Source: Catenovulum sp. 2E275 (lineage in GTDB: Bacteria > Pseudomonadota > Gammaproteobacteria > Enterobacterales > Alteromonadaceae). Taken from it: 64,000 nucleotides of DNA. The DNA is taken from the NCBI RefSeq assembly GCF_025515275.1, contig NZ_JAOPFU010000006.1, positions 62,001 through 126,000 on the forward strand. Reading direction: 5' to 3'. Every line of letters starts with the position of its first letter. Position 1 is the stretch's first letter. Below, in pieces: positions 19,782-29,036 of this stretch. The notes beneath the pieces are model-generated. The model was not told where the DNA came from. It made no database searches and saw only the letters and a program-made list of their open reading frames with translations. A program made the position numbers and the translations under genes.

Positions 19782-22160
19782 TCACTGGTTTAAAAAATTA
19801 GGAGTTCGGTAGCCGAAAATCCCCGAGTTTAGCACTTTTAGGCCTTGATTGTTACTTTGTCCAAAACCGGTAATGGTAAAGGTAAACATTAGACCTGAAT
19901 CTCTTTCATCTGTTGGTACTGATGTTTGGCTATCTATCGCAGCTAAATTAGATTTAACTTTAGTTTGCCAGCCAAATTGTAACTGCCAACAACAAGATTC
20001 GTATAATAGACCGACTCTGGCTTCAACAGTTCGATCTAGCTTTAAATCTTGATGCATACTAGCAAAGGTTTGCCACTGCGGCGTAATTTCCCACAAGCTG
20101 GTTACACCTAATTGCTGAATAGGGTTACCTGAAATATCTTTTACGTACCTGTGGCTTAACTGCAACAGGTGAGTTTCGTTTCTGTGATAATCCACTGTTA
20201 ACTGGCTTTTTCGGGTTTCTCCCTGCTGGGTGTCAAACTGCAACCCATAATGCAAAAACCAAGTTTTACGAATATCAAAGTCCAGCTCTGCCGCTAATGC
20301 AGATTCACCTTTTTCGGTCGTTTGTTTAAAATCAACAAAATCGGTTCGGGACTCTTTTAAATAAAAAATTTGGCCGACACTAAATCTAAACTTTTCCCTG
20401 TTTTCGTCACTTAATAAACGGGTTGTCATCCCCAGCGTAACTTGATTCGACTCAGGTATTCTGTCAATGCCGCTAAAACGATTTTCTCTAAACAGGCCAA
20501 AATAGTCATCCTGCAATAGCGCGGTATCGTATAACCCAATATTAGATTGATCTGTGTATGGCACTCGTAAATATTGCGCTCTGGGCTCAAGCGTTTGTTT
20601 CATTGCGCTGCCAAACCAGTCCAGCGGTCTTTCTAAAATTAAACGTCCACTGATTCTGAATCTCGGTAAAACACGGCCAATTTGCTCATATTCATCTTGC
20701 AGAAGTTGACCGTTTTGTGTTTTTTCCTGAACATATAAAGTAGAGGCGAGTGAACCTTGTGCAATAACTTCCCATGCTGGCCGATAAATTGACCAAGTGA
20801 CTTTAGGTTCGCTATGAAATCTAAATGCCTCAGTTAACTGGCTATCATCAGACTGAAACCAAGCAAATTCAGCCGGTAAATCCACCGACCAATATTCGTC
20901 ATCAACTAAACCACCGTACCAAAACTGCATTTCAGGCAAAGTACGGTATGGCTGGGTATGCTGACCAAATACCTCAAAATCTCTTACCGTTAAATCAAAC
21001 GACCAATCTTCATGTTGCTGGTAGAGTTTAATATATCGCTCAACATGCGTATCAACCTGACTATAATCCTGAAATCCCAAATCGCTGATATAACCATCAT
21101 CGCTTAGCAACATAATATCAATGTCGCTTTTCCAGCTTTGGTAAACATCTGCTTGATGTAGCCAGCGAATTGCGCTTCGGGTTTTGCTATTGTTATTACC
21201 GCTATCCTGATCAGGCTCAAAGGCTTTATCGTAAGACATCCATTCCATATAAAATTCGCCCTGATAATTAGGTTGCAAGTATCTGAACTCAGTTCCTAAT
21301 TGGCCGCCACGCTCTGTCATCATCCGAGGCGATAAAGTTAAATCAAAATTTTCAGCGATATTCCAATAATATGGCGTGGTTAAGTCAAATCCTCTTTGAC
21401 TCGACGTTGATACACTTGGATATAACAAGCCAGATTTACGTTTATCACTTAACGGGAAAGAAAAATAAGGCAAATATAAAACCGGCACTTCAAATACTTC
21501 AATCCGACTGTGCCATGCCTCACCCCATTCTTCATCCATAGATAATTTAATTTCGCTAGAAATAAGTTGCCAGTCTGGCGCATTTTGAGGAGGGCAATTG
21601 GTAAAGTCTGCATTTTTTAATTCAATGCTTTTATTTTTTTGATCAACTCGAAAAATTTCAGCCTGCCCGTGGCCTAAAAAGTTAGCTAACTGATATTTTG
21701 ATTGATTCAGTTGCACAGCGGAGGCATCAATTTCTGCTTGTAAAGATTCACTATAAACTTTGGTGCCGCCGCTTGAAAATACAATGCCGCCAGAAGCTGT
21801 CATGGTATTTCTATCATTGGAAATTTGGGCGGAATCTGCCGTAATTGAATTGGTTCCCTGAATAATACTGACTTCACCAAAAAACTGAGCTGAGCTATCT
21901 AAACCAACTTCGGTTCTGTCAGATACAATCATCAAAGATTGATCATTTGTTTTAAATGATGACCATAATCCCGGCACATCATCATGCTCAGATTCGTCAC
22001 CCAACTCAACAGCTTGATAGCATTGCAACTGGGCCGCAACTAACGGCGGGCAAAATAAAAAAATAAAAGTGGCTAAAATACGGATCACAAAAATAAAAAC
22101 CAAATTCAAAAAATTGAGGAATTGTCCTAAAACCGACTCACGCAACTTACTTAAAACCAT
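19782..22160 (-). CDS. lptD: LPS-assembly protein LptD
   Basis: This 792-residue outer-membrane protein inserts lipopolysaccharide into the outer leaflet with LptE. After a long hydrophobic N-terminus comes the periplasmic OstA jellyroll (about residues 60-200, with ADSAQISNDRNTMTASGGIV), then the large beta barrel. The cysteines expected for its interdomain disulfides are present: one just after the signal (QLQC), one in TNCPP, and the adjacent pair ESCCW near the C-terminus. It is the first gene of the minus-strand block and divergent from amgK with a 120-bp promoter region. Confidence 0.95.
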   Translation of the reverse strand: MVLSKLRESVLGQFLNFLNLVFIFVIRILATFIFLFCPPLVAAQLQCYQAVELGDESEHDDVPGLWSSFKTNDQSLMIVSDRTEVGLDSSAQFFGEVSIIQGTNSITADSAQISNDRNTMTASGGIVFSSGGTKVYSESLQAEIDASAVQLNQSKYQLANFLGHGQAEIFRVDQKNKSIELKNADFTNCPPQNAPDWQLISSEIKLSMDEEWGEAWHSRIEVFEVPVLYLPYFSFPLSDKRKSGLLYPSVSTSSQRGFDLTTPYYWNIAENFDLTLSPRMMTERGGQLGTEFRYLQPNYQGEFYMEWMSYDKAFEPDQDSGNNNSKTRSAIRWLHQADVYQSWKSDIDIMLLSDDGYISDLGFQDYSQVDTHVERYIKLYQQHEDWSFDLTVRDFEVFGQHTQPYRTLPEMQFWYGGLVDDEYWSVDLPAEFAWFQSDDSQLTEAFRFHSEPKVTWSIYRPAWEVIAQGSLASTLYVQEKTQNGQLLQDEYEQIGRVLPRFRISGRLILERPLDWFGSAMKQTLEPRAQYLRVPYTDQSNIGLYDTALLQDDYFGLFRENRFSGIDRIPESNQVTLGMTTRLLSDENREKFRFSVGQIFYLKESRTDFVDFKQTTEKGESALAAELDFDIRKTWFLHYGLQFDTQQGETRKSQLTVDYHRNETHLLQLSHRYVKDISGNPIQQLGVTSLWEITPQWQTFASMHQDLKLDRTVEARVGLLYESCCWQLQFGWQTKVKSNLAAIDSQTSVPTDERDSGLMFTFTITGFGQSNNQGLKVLNSGIFGYRTPNFLNQ

Positions 22161-22280
22161 TCAAAGCGGTATGATAAAACAAAATACCTCGCTCGGCTAT
22201 TTTTAAACCCGCTTATATTGGGCTTAAATAGCGATAAAATGAGAAAATAAAACAATATTTCACAAATTTGAAAAAACTAT

Positions 22281-23300
22281 ATGGAACAAAAAAGCTTACG
22301 CGAGCAATGCCTTTATCAATGGGTAAACCAGCAGCTCAACAATTATGAACAAGCTTGTCAATTTGAGTTGATTTCCGGTGATGCCAGTTTCAGGCGTTAT
22401 TATAGAGTCACTCAGAATAATCAATATTTTATTGCAGTAGATGCTCCTCCTGCTACAGAAAACAATCCATTATTTATTGAGTTAGCTCAAATTCTGCACC
22501 AGCATGATATTGCGACACCAGAGATAATAGCCGCAGATTTAACTCAAGGGTTTATGTTGCAATCTGATTTAGGTGATTTGCATCTTGCCAATATTATTAA
22601 TGCAGGCAACTATTCCAGCTTATACCCTTTACTTTGGTCTAGCATTTATAAAATACAAAACATAAGTAAAAACTTACTTACTTCAATAGACAAATATAAC
22701 AAAGCTTTTGTATTAACTGAACTCGCTATATTTTCAGACTGGTTTGTTGAGCACTATTTGGCTCATTCACTCACCAACGATGAAAAAAAGTTACTGGAAG
22801 AAACCAATTTATTTTTAACCCAACAATTTTTAAGCCAACCTCAAGTTGCCGTACACAGAGATTTTCATTCTCGTAATATTATGCTCAAAGCAGGCGATAT
22901 TAATCAGCCATTAATCATTGATTTTCAAGGTATGTTAATTGGCCCAATCTGCTATGACTTAGTATCACTGCTAAAAGATTGTTATTTGGTCTGGCCACAA
23001 CAGGTTGTAAACCAATTGAGTGAAGATTACAGAAGCCAATATTACCCTAATATTGAAGCTCAACAATGGCAAACTTGGTTTGATTTAACCGGCCTTCAGC
23101 GACATTTAAAATGTGCAGGTATTTTTACCCGTTTAGCGCTAAGAGACAACAAAACTGGTTATTTAAAACACTTAGCCGATGTGGTTAATTATATCAGGCA
23201 AGCTGCGGGACAATATCCAGAACTTAAAGCTTTTTCTGATTGGTTTGATGAAGTGATATACCCTGAATTTATTGCCAAACAAGCGGCTGAAAATAACTAA
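22281..23300 (+). CDS. amgK: Anomeric sugar kinase AmgK-like phosphotransferase
   Basis: This 339-residue aminoglycoside phosphotransferase-fold kinase has the catalytic loop VHRDFHSRNIML and the metal site IDFQGMLIGP. In Pseudomonas, AmgK phosphorylates N-acetylmuramic acid at C1 and MurU then makes UDP-MurNAc, a recycling route that bypasses de novo synthesis and lowers fosfomycin sensitivity. The murU gene follows after 22 bp, and the pair lies divergent from lptD as in many Gammaproteobacteria. This supports the assignment over a generic phosphotransferase. Confidence 0.88.
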   Translation: MEQKSLREQCLYQWVNQQLNNYEQACQFELISGDASFRRYYRVTQNNQYFIAVDAPPATENNPLFIELAQILHQHDIATPEIIAADLTQGFMLQSDLGDLHLANIINAGNYSSLYPLLWSSIYKIQNISKNLLTSIDKYNKAFVLTELAIFSDWFVEHYLAHSLTNDEKKLLEETNLFLTQQFLSQPQVAVHRDFHSRNIMLKAGDINQPLIIDFQGMLIGPICYDLVSLLKDCYLVWPQQVVNQLSEDYRSQYYPNIEAQQWQTWFDLTGLQRHLKCAGIFTRLALRDNKTGYLKHLADVVNYIRQAAGQYPELKAFSDWFDEVIYPEFIAKQAAENN

Positions 23301-23322
23301 AAAAGATAAAAGAAGATAACAA

Positions 23323-24015
23323 ATGAAAGCGATGATTCTGGCAGCAGGCAAAGGCACAAGAATGCAGCCGCTCACCCTGAGCCGCCCTAAGCCTTTGCTT
23401 GAGGTAAACCACAAAAGCTTAATTGAATATCAAATCGAAGCGCTTGTTAAAGCGGGTATTAGCGATATTATTATTAATCATGCTTATTTGGGTGAACAGA
23501 TACCAGCAAAATTAGGCAACGGATCAAACTACAATTGCCGGATTCAGTACAGTCCCGAAAAAGTAGATGAGTTTGAAACCGCGGGCGGCATTATCAATGC
23601 GCTTCCTTTGTTAGGTAACCAGCCATTTGTTGTCGTTAATGCTGATATTTGGTGTGATTTTAATTATGCCAAATTAACTCAAATAACACTGCATGATAAA
23701 TTGGCGCATATTGTATTGGTAGATAATCCTGAACATAATTTATCTGGTGACTTTGGCTACCAAAACTATCTTGCCACCCAGCTAAACCAAACTAATAAGA
23801 GTTATACATTTTCAGGTATTGCTGTTTACCACCCAGATTTTTTTAATGGTGAACACGAAATGCCATTAGCCTTGGGTAAATTATTGCGAAAAGCGATAAG
23901 TTTAGGCAAAGTAAGCGCCGAAATACACAATGGTCAATGGTCAGATATTGGCACACCAGAAAGGTTAGCACAGATAAAACAAAGAGTTGAAAAGGGTTTA
24001 AATGAGAAAAAGTAA
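23323..24015 (+). CDS. murU: N-acetylmuramate-1-phosphate uridylyltransferase MurU
   Basis: This 230-residue nucleotidyltransferase has the signature MILAAGKGTRMQPLTLSRPKPLLEV. NADIW holds the metal-binding aspartate, and WSDIGTPERL closes the domain. It lacks the C-terminal acetyltransferase repeats of GlmU. It converts MurNAc-1-phosphate to UDP-MurNAc in cell-wall recycling, taking the product of AmgK encoded just upstream. Its 3' end overlaps djlA by 14 bases. Confidence 0.92.
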   Translation: MKAMILAAGKGTRMQPLTLSRPKPLLEVNHKSLIEYQIEALVKAGISDIIINHAYLGEQIPAKLGNGSNYNCRIQYSPEKVDEFETAGGIINALPLLGNQPFVVVNADIWCDFNYAKLTQITLHDKLAHIVLVDNPEHNLSGDFGYQNYLATQLNQTNKSYTFSGIAVYHPDFFNGEHEMPLALGKLLRKAISLGKVSAEIHNGQWSDIGTPERLAQIKQRVEKGLNEKK

Positions 24016-24829
24016 TTGGGGCAAAATTCTGGGGTTAATTTTTGGCTCTATGATGTTTAATATTCCTGGTGCCATTATCGGGTTTATAATCGGCTATTAT
24101 TTTGACAAAGGCTATGCCCAAGCTTTATCTGACAGCGGTGGTTTTTCAAGCTTAATGCGCCGTAAAGTCAGTTTAAAAAACAGAGCGATTTTCTTTCATA
24201 GTTTGTTCTCAATTATGGGGCATATCGCCAAGTCATCCGGCAGAGTAACCGAAAATGATATTGCACTGGCCTCTGTTTTAATGGATAGAATGGGGTTAAA
24301 TGGTGAATTAAGAAAAGAAGCGCAAACCGCTTATCGAGAAGGTAAACAAGCTCATTTTCCAGTAGAAGAAACCGTTATTGAGTTTAAAAACTATTGTTAT
24401 GCCCGCCGCGATTTTATGCTGATTTATTTAGAGATCCAAATTCAGGCCGCATTAGCAAATGGCCAGTTGCATCCTAAAGCCCGTGATATTTTATATTCTA
24501 TTGGGGCTATTCTCGGGTTTAATAAATTAACTATAGATGGCATTATAAAACAAAACGAAGCAAGCACTCACTATCACCAAAAAGGTCGACAAAAAACAGC
24601 TCAACCAACTGGCATGAGCTTAAATTATGCCTATCAAATATTAGGTATCAAAGAATCAGATGATGCTAAAACAATCAAAAAAGCTTATAAAAAATTAATG
24701 GCTCAACATCACCCAGACAAACTCAGCGCTCAGGGGTTACCGGAACAAGCATTAAAGTTAGCGAAGGAAAAAGCGCAAGATATTCAAGCTGCTTATGAAG
24801 CAATTAAACAGCATAAAGGGATAAAATAA
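24002..24829 (+). CDS. djlA: Co-chaperone DjlA
   Basis: This 275-residue protein has an N-terminal glycine-rich transmembrane segment (about residues 6-30, IFGSMMFNIPGAIIGFIIGYY), a central TerB-like helical domain (about 50-190), and a C-terminal J domain containing the HPD tripeptide (AQHHPDKL). DjlA is a type III inner-membrane DnaJ homologue that stimulates DnaK and is linked with envelope stress signalling. It is coupled to murU by overlap. Length and domain order are those of the family. Confidence 0.95.
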   Translation: MRKSNWGKILGLIFGSMMFNIPGAIIGFIIGYYFDKGYAQALSDSGGFSSLMRRKVSLKNRAIFFHSLFSIMGHIAKSSGRVTENDIALASVLMDRMGLNGELRKEAQTAYREGKQAHFPVEETVIEFKNYCYARRDFMLIYLEIQIQAALANGQLHPKARDILYSIGAILGFNKLTIDGIIKQNEASTHYHQKGRQKTAQPTGMSLNYAYQILGIKESDDAKTIKKAYKKLMAQHHPDKLSAQGLPEQALKLAKEKAQDIQAAYEAIKQHKGIK

Positions 24830-24846
24830 CCTGAGGGGAATTTATT

Positions 24847-24987
24847 TTAAGCCAGCGAAAGTGGCATAGCAGCCATTACTTTTTCTGTTTCTATATTGGC
24901 TATCTGAGCGGCTTGCTCAACATCTTTCAGTTCGATACAAAGCGTTTTGTAAACAGCCTGATGAAGTAAAGTTGAAAGATATACCAT
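24847..24987 (-). CDS. Possible small protein of 46 residues
   Basis: A 46-codon frame starts with ATG, and an in-frame stop lies three codons upstream. Its helical sequence, with ELKDVEQAAQIANIETEKV and ending MAAMPLSLA, looks coding-like. No clear ribosome binding site precedes it and no family is recognised. It sits downstream of yigB on the same strand, or it may be the tail of a decayed gene. Treat it as tentative. Confidence 0.25.
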   Translation of the reverse strand: MVYLSTLLHQAVYKTLCIELKDVEQAAQIANIETEKVMAAMPLSLA

Positions 24988-25027
24988 CAGGCGCTAACCT
25001 AACTACATTCATAAAATAAGTTTTAAC

Positions 25028-25729
25028 TTAAATTAAACTTAACAAATCCTGCGTATTTGTATATTCAAAGCTAGGTAAAGTTTGTCCTTGAAGTAATTCA
25101 CCATGCGGATTAAACCAGCCTGCAATCATTTTACTATGCACCGCGCCTTTTACATCTGTGATATGGCTATCGCCCACATGAGCAATATTCTGGGCTGGTA
25201 AATTTAATAACTCACACGCTTTTAAAAAAATGCCTTGATCCGGCTTCATTAATAATTCATCTTGCGGGCGAATCACATAATCAAAAATACCACCCAAACC
25301 AATTAATTCTGGTTCAGCATTACCATTGGTAATAGCTATTAATGGAATATGTTTTTTGAGTTCCAGTAAAATATCAATACAGTTTTGAGACACCATAAAG
25401 TTATTTCTGTGTTGATGAAAATATTCATACGCTTGCAGCGCTTTGCTATTTGCACCACCTACCCCTGAGTTGGTCAATAAATCGGCTAAAAAACGTTTTC
25501 TTAACAAAGATACATCATGAGCAATTAATTGGTTTTTAGCGATAAAGTCTGCTTTTTTCTGCTGCCATACTTCAGCATCTAAGTTCAGATAGGCTGAATA
25601 TTTAGAGTTAAGATAAGCTAACAGGCTAGATTCGGCTTTATTAATAATAGGGACATTATCGTATAAAGTATCATCCAAATCGAAACTGATTGCGCGAATA
25701 GCTGGCGGGCGTTTATAAAACTTTAGCAT
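25028..25729 (-). CDS. yigB: HAD-IA phosphatase, YigB-like (flavin pathway)
   Basis: This 233-residue HAD-superfamily phosphatase has motif I FDLDDTLYDN, motif II ITNGNAEPEL, the motif III lysine in LLMKPDQGIF, and motif IV HVGDSHITDV. The N-terminus and the DDTLYDN context match E. coli YigB, a 5-amino-6-(5-phospho-D-ribitylamino)uracil phosphatase in riboflavin synthesis with broad substrate range. In E. coli, yigB directly follows xerC; here about 1.7 kb of other genes and a repeat element separate them, yet all are on the same strand. Confidence 0.85.
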   Translation of the reverse strand: MLKFYKRPPAIRAISFDLDDTLYDNVPIINKAESSLLAYLNSKYSAYLNLDAEVWQQKKADFIAKNQLIAHDVSLLRKRFLADLLTNSGVGGANSKALQAYEYFHQHRNNFMVSQNCIDILLELKKHIPLIAITNGNAEPELIGLGGIFDYVIRPQDELLMKPDQGIFLKACELLNLPAQNIAHVGDSHITDVKGAVHSKMIAGWFNPHGELLQGQTLPSFEYTNTQDLLSLI

Positions 25730-25807
25730 TTGAATACATAGGTTGTTTTACACTAAATCCAGCATAAAGCAGTTTACTCAAAAGCAAAACTAAATTTTTT
25801 AAAAAGT

Positions 25808-25937
25808 TAGGGCCGATTGACATTCGGGGTATAAATTTTGTCCTAACTAAATGCTTGTTAAGCGAGGTGTAGAGTGAAGGCATAATGGATTAAGTCAAAC
25901 TGCTGCAAAACTGCCCTCAAAAGAGCAGCAGGCCCTA
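25808..25937. mobile_element. MITE-like inverted-repeat element, copy 2
   Basis: A 126-bp body from GGGCC (25810) to GGCCC (25935) is flanked by TA at 25808-25809 and 25936-25937. The interior aligns along its length with the copy at 1013-1143, including TAACTAAATGCTTGTTAA and ATGGATTAAGTCAAA. It is more diverged: the left end reads GGGCCGATTGAC and the right end AGCAGGCCC. It lies in the upstream region of yigB, between yigB and the dps terminator, and holds no frame of its own. Confidence 0.65.
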
Positions 25938-25984
25938 AAATACGGAGTTTAAATTTTGATTTAATTAATATAAAAATTGCCAAT

Positions 25985-26010
25985 AAAAAAGGCAGCTAAT
26001 TTGCTGCCTT
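25985..26010 (-). terminator. Rho-independent terminator of dps
   Basis: Stem AAGGCAGC (25989-25996) pairs with GCTGCCTT (26003-26010) around a six-base loop. Read on the minus strand it is followed by a run of T, 24 bp after the dps stop codon. Confidence 0.8.
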
Positions 26011-26034
26011 AGTCATCAACTTTAAAATGCGAAA

Positions 26035-26505
26035 TTATTTACGAGTTGCACGTAGCATCCAAGCTGTTTTTTCATGTATACGCATACGGTCTGATACTAA
26101 TGCCGCAGTTGATTCATCATCACCATCTTGAGCCAATTTTAAAACTTCTCTAGATGTACGAACAACTTGCTCATGGCCTTTAGTTAAAATATCGACCATT
26201 TCTTCTGCAGCCGGAACACCGTCAACTTCTTTTACTGAGCTTAATTTTGCAAATTCTTTGTAAGTGCCCGGAGCAACTACATCCAATGTACGAATACGCT
26301 CAGCAATATCATCTACAGCTGTCGCTAGCTCTGTATAATGTTCTTCAAACATCAAATGTAATTCACGGAAAGAAGGACCACTCACATTCCAATGGAAGTT
26401 ATGCGTTTGCAAATAAAGTGTATAAGAATCAGCTAATAAACGTTTTAAACCTTCTGCAATCTGATTACGATTTTCAGTGCTAATACCAATGTTGATATCT
26501 GTCAT
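26035..26505 (-). CDS. dps: Dps family DNA-binding ferritin-like protein
   Basis: This 156-residue protein carries the Dps ferroxidase signature: HNFHWNVSG, then LHLMFEEHY and [10 protein letters not shown], with metal ligands contributed across the dimer interface. Dps forms dodecameric cages that oxidise and store iron and protect DNA in starvation or peroxide stress. A longer upstream frame exists, but ATG at 26505 gives the family N-terminus and has GGATAGAAGAG just before it. It is part of a small stress cluster inserted between xerC and yigB. Confidence 0.93.
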   Translation of the reverse strand: MTDINIGISTENRNQIAEGLKRLLADSYTLYLQTHNFHWNVSGPSFRELHLMFEEHYTELATAVDDIAERIRTLDVVAPGTYKEFAKLSSVKEVDGVPAAEEMVDILTKGHEQVVRTSREVLKLAQDGDDESTAALVSDRMRIHEKTAWMLRATRK

Positions 26506-26615
26506 AACTCTTCTATCCTTTTTATTTAAAATCTGAATATATACTTGGGATGCCGATAAAAAGATCAACCCTAGCTAATAAAATAAATAGTTAAATTAAA
26601 CTCGCTAATTTAAAT

Positions 26616-26652
26616 CAAAAACGTGAATGTACAATTTAACACCCACGTTTTA
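26616..26652 (-). terminator. Probable terminator of small lipoprotein gene
   Basis: AAAACGTG (26618-26625) and CACGTTTT (26644-26651) form an 8-bp stem with an 18-base loop. On the minus strand it lies about 27 bp after the lipoprotein stop and ends in a short T-run. The long loop makes it weaker than the dps terminator. Confidence 0.5.
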
Positions 26653-26678
26653 TTAAAAGCTAATTTAACTTACAGATA

Positions 26679-26960
26679 TTAGCAATCTGTATCTTTAGCA
26701 TTGGCAGACTCTTTTGCATCCTCACATAAGTCTTCAATTTCATTACCAGTATCTTGCATAGCGTCTGCCGCATCATCTTTGAGATCTTCTGCCGCATCTT
26801 TAGCATCTTCTGCTGCATCTTTTGTTGCATCAACAGAATCATTCCATGCATCTTTAACATTCTCTTGAGCTGATTCTTTGTCTGAATCTGAGCAGGCAGC
26901 TACACCAAGAGTCAGTAAAGTAGATAAAATTAATATTTTTAAATTTGATAACATTTTCAT
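26679..26960 (-). CDS. Small acidic lipoprotein, unknown function
   Basis: This 93-residue protein has a clear lipoprotein signal (lipobox VAAC, Cys23). The mature part is a low-complexity helical repeat of Asp, Ala, Glu and Lys (KDAAEDAKDAAEDLKDDAA) and ends in a Cys-containing tail. Such proteins resemble entericidin or CsbD/YtxH-like stress proteins in composition, but no family is firmly recognised. AAGGAG eight bases before the first ATG supports the start. It lies between DUF1328 and dps in the same direction, a setting that suggests general stress expression. Confidence 0.75.
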   Translation of the reverse strand: MKMLSNLKILILSTLLTLGVAACSDSDKESAQENVKDAWNDSVDATKDAAEDAKDAAEDLKDDAADAMQDTGNEIEDLCEDAKESANAKDTDC

Positions 26961-27002
26961 TTTTTAGTCTCCTTGTTAAATTGAATACCGAATCCTTAAA
27001 AT

Positions 27003-27179
27003 TTATGGTCTCGGTGCACGCCCTCTAATTGCATTAGCAACCAATGAGATTAGTAATAATACAATAAATACAAAAAACAGAATTTTAGCAATGCCTGCTG
27101 CTGCACCAGCTATACCTGAAAAACCTAATACACCAGCAATCAATGCAATAATTAAAAATACAAGACTCCAACCTAACAT
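27003..27179 (-). CDS. DUF1328 small membrane protein (YtjA-like)
   Basis: A 58-residue protein with two hydrophobic helices. It begins [20 protein letters not shown], continues with the small-residue stretch [12 protein letters not shown], and ends in RGRAPRP. This pattern is the DUF1328/YtjA family of small inner-membrane proteins, often stress-induced and near CsbD or Dps-type genes; function is unknown. A strong AAAGGAG lies nine bases before the ATG. The gene is easily missed because of its size. Confidence 0.9.
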   Translation of the reverse strand: MLGWSLVFLIIALIAGVLGFSGIAGAAAGIAKILFFVFIVLLLISLVANAIRGRAPRP

Positions 27180-27423
27180 AATATTTCTCCTTTAAAAATT
27201 AGCATAATTAACTGGAACCATTACTGCTTTAAGTTCGAGTTAAATAGGTTAATGCCAGACTTGTGCCAACTTAAAAATAAAATTGCAACCAAATGAAATT
27301 TATATAAAAAATAAAATTCACTAAAAGAAAAATTAAGAAAAAGTATAAAACTCATTGTAAAAAATTCAGTAATACTTTCACGTATACTCTGTAATTATTA
27401 CCACTTAAAGTATTTGTAAGTGA

Positions 27424-28335
27424 CTATTTATCAGATTTGCGTTTTGCTCTGGGATGAGCCTGATCATACACTTTAGCTAAGTGTTCAAAATCAAGGTGGG
27501 TATAAATTTGCGTCGTTGATAAATTTTGATGGCCTAATAATTCTTGTACCGCGCGAAGATCTTGACTGCTTTCAAGCATGTGAGTTGCAAAAGAGTGGCG
27601 CATTTTATGCGGATTTAAATGCACATTGAGCCCGGTTTTAACTCCGGCTTGTCGAATCCGTTCACGTACGTATCGCGCGCTTAAACGGCTACCTCTGGTA
27701 CTAATAAATAAAGCTTGGTCGGTATTTGGCTTAATATAGTTTGGGCGAATCGCCAGCCAGTCACTAATTTTATCCAGTGCGGTTTGGGTAACAGGGACAA
27801 CTCTGTCATTACCACCCTTACCAAATTTTACTTCAAAGGTTTTAGTATCAAATTTAACATGCTTAATATCAGCATTGATGAGTTCTGATAAACGTAACCC
27901 TGAGCTGTACAACAGCTCCAACATTGCGTTATCGCGCAAATTAAGCGCCACCTCATTATTGCTGTTGTCTAATAATTGATTAACCTGATCAACATCTAAG
28001 TTTTTTGGCAGACGTTTATCTTTTTTAGGTGCACTCACCGCATCCGCCGGATTTAGTGGTAAAGCTTCTTTTTTAACTAAATATTGGCAAAATGAGCGCA
28101 ATGCAGACAAACGTAGATGAATACTGGCAGATTTAAGTTGAGCCAGCTTAGCCTGACTCAATATTAAACGCACAAACTGAACATCTAATTGGCTCAGTTT
28201 TAATTTGGGGTGTTTGCTAAAGATAGCGGTAAGCTGTCGCCGATAAGCATCTAAAGAGTTTTCAGATAACCTTTTTTCGTTATTTAAATAATTGTAAAAC
28301 GCATCTAAATAATCGACGACTAAAGCTTGGCTCAT
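27424..28335 (-). CDS. xerC: Site-specific tyrosine recombinase XerC
   Basis: This 303-residue tyrosine recombinase has an N-terminal SAM-like core-binding domain (about 5-95). The catalytic domain contains the active-site set: Arg in SSGLRLSEL, Lys in the KFGKGGNDR hairpin, His-x-x-Arg in HKMRHSFATHML, His in LLGHQNLSTTQ, and Tyr in IYTHL. With XerD it resolves chromosome dimers at dif. Its context, directly after dapF and DUF484 with overlapping starts and stops, is the conserved dapF-yigA-xerC order and marks it as XerC rather than XerD. Confidence 0.96.
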   Translation of the reverse strand: MSQALVVDYLDAFYNYLNNEKRLSENSLDAYRRQLTAIFSKHPKLKLSQLDVQFVRLILSQAKLAQLKSASIHLRLSALRSFCQYLVKKEALPLNPADAVSAPKKDKRLPKNLDVDQVNQLLDNSNNEVALNLRDNAMLELLYSSGLRLSELINADIKHVKFDTKTFEVKFGKGGNDRVVPVTQTALDKISDWLAIRPNYIKPNTDQALFISTRGSRLSARYVRERIRQAGVKTGLNVHLNPHKMRHSFATHMLESSQDLRAVQELLGHQNLSTTQIYTHLDFEHLAKVYDQAHPRAKRKSDK

Positions 28336-29036
28336 ACCGGCTCAGGTTTTGGCTCTTCAATCGAAAAGTCTAACAATAAACGATTAATCAACTTAACCAT
28401 AGGTGCTAAAAATAAAGTATCCATATCGCCCTGGAAATGCAGCTCATCAATGCTGCCAAAGGCTAAAATACCCATATCTTTTTGCCCGCCTAACCGAATT
28501 AACGCCACTGATTTAATGGCTTGTTCATCGGTAAAAAACAAATCCATTTCCTGTTTTTTTAAGCGACCAAAATAATAATCATCACGCGCCAGCCTTTGCT
28601 GCAAAATATCCTGATAAATATTGCGTGGTTCAACTAAATTAGCCGCGTGTTCATCGCTACTGGCAATAAATAAAACGAGTTTCATGCCATCTAACTGAAT
28701 TTGCTCAAGCAAAATAGCACGCAACAAATAAATCATTTGTTTGCTGTTAGGACACTCCAGCAAAGCCATATATAAATTAATAAATGCTTTGTAGATATGC
28801 TCATTTTGTTTAGCGGTTGAAATTAAACGGCTAATGTCTTTTTCTTGCAAAGAAACTTTTTCGCGTAAAACCTGTAGCTGACGTTCCACCAGCGAAACCG
28901 TCCCCTGACTGCTATGCGGTAAAACCATCTGGCTTAATAAGTCTGGATGGTTTTTAAAAAAGTCAGGATTCTCTGTTAAATAAGCGACAATATCCGCTTC
29001 ATTTAAATTAATCAGTGGAATTTGCTGCTCACTCAT
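28332..29036 (-). CDS. DUF484 family protein (YigA-like)
   Basis: This 234-residue GAF-like protein of the DUF484 family has the family N-terminus [16 protein letters not shown], then a coiled-coil linker ([19 protein letters not shown]) and a GAF-type domain ending [22 protein letters not shown]. Function is unknown. It overlaps dapF and xerC by four bases on each side, so it is translated with them. The conserved linkage suggests a tie to XerC or to cell-wall growth, but nothing more specific can be said. Confidence 0.9.
   Translation of the reverse strand: MSEQQIPLINLNEADIVAYLTENPDFFKNHPDLLSQMVLPHSSQGTVSLVERQLQVLREKVSLQEKDISRLISTAKQNEHIYKAFINLYMALLECPNSKQMIYLLRAILLEQIQLDGMKLVLFIASSDEHAANLVEPRNIYQDILQQRLARDDYYFGRLKKQEMDLFFTDEQAIKSVALIRLGGQKDMGILAFGSIDELHFQGDMDTLFLAPMVKLINRLLLDFSIEEPKPEPV

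Noticed and set aside
26660-26860. Met/Lys/Gln-rich frame overlapping the small lipoprotein
   Set aside because: Frame-shifted shadow of the repetitive lipoprotein gene, which has a proper signal and ribosome binding site.
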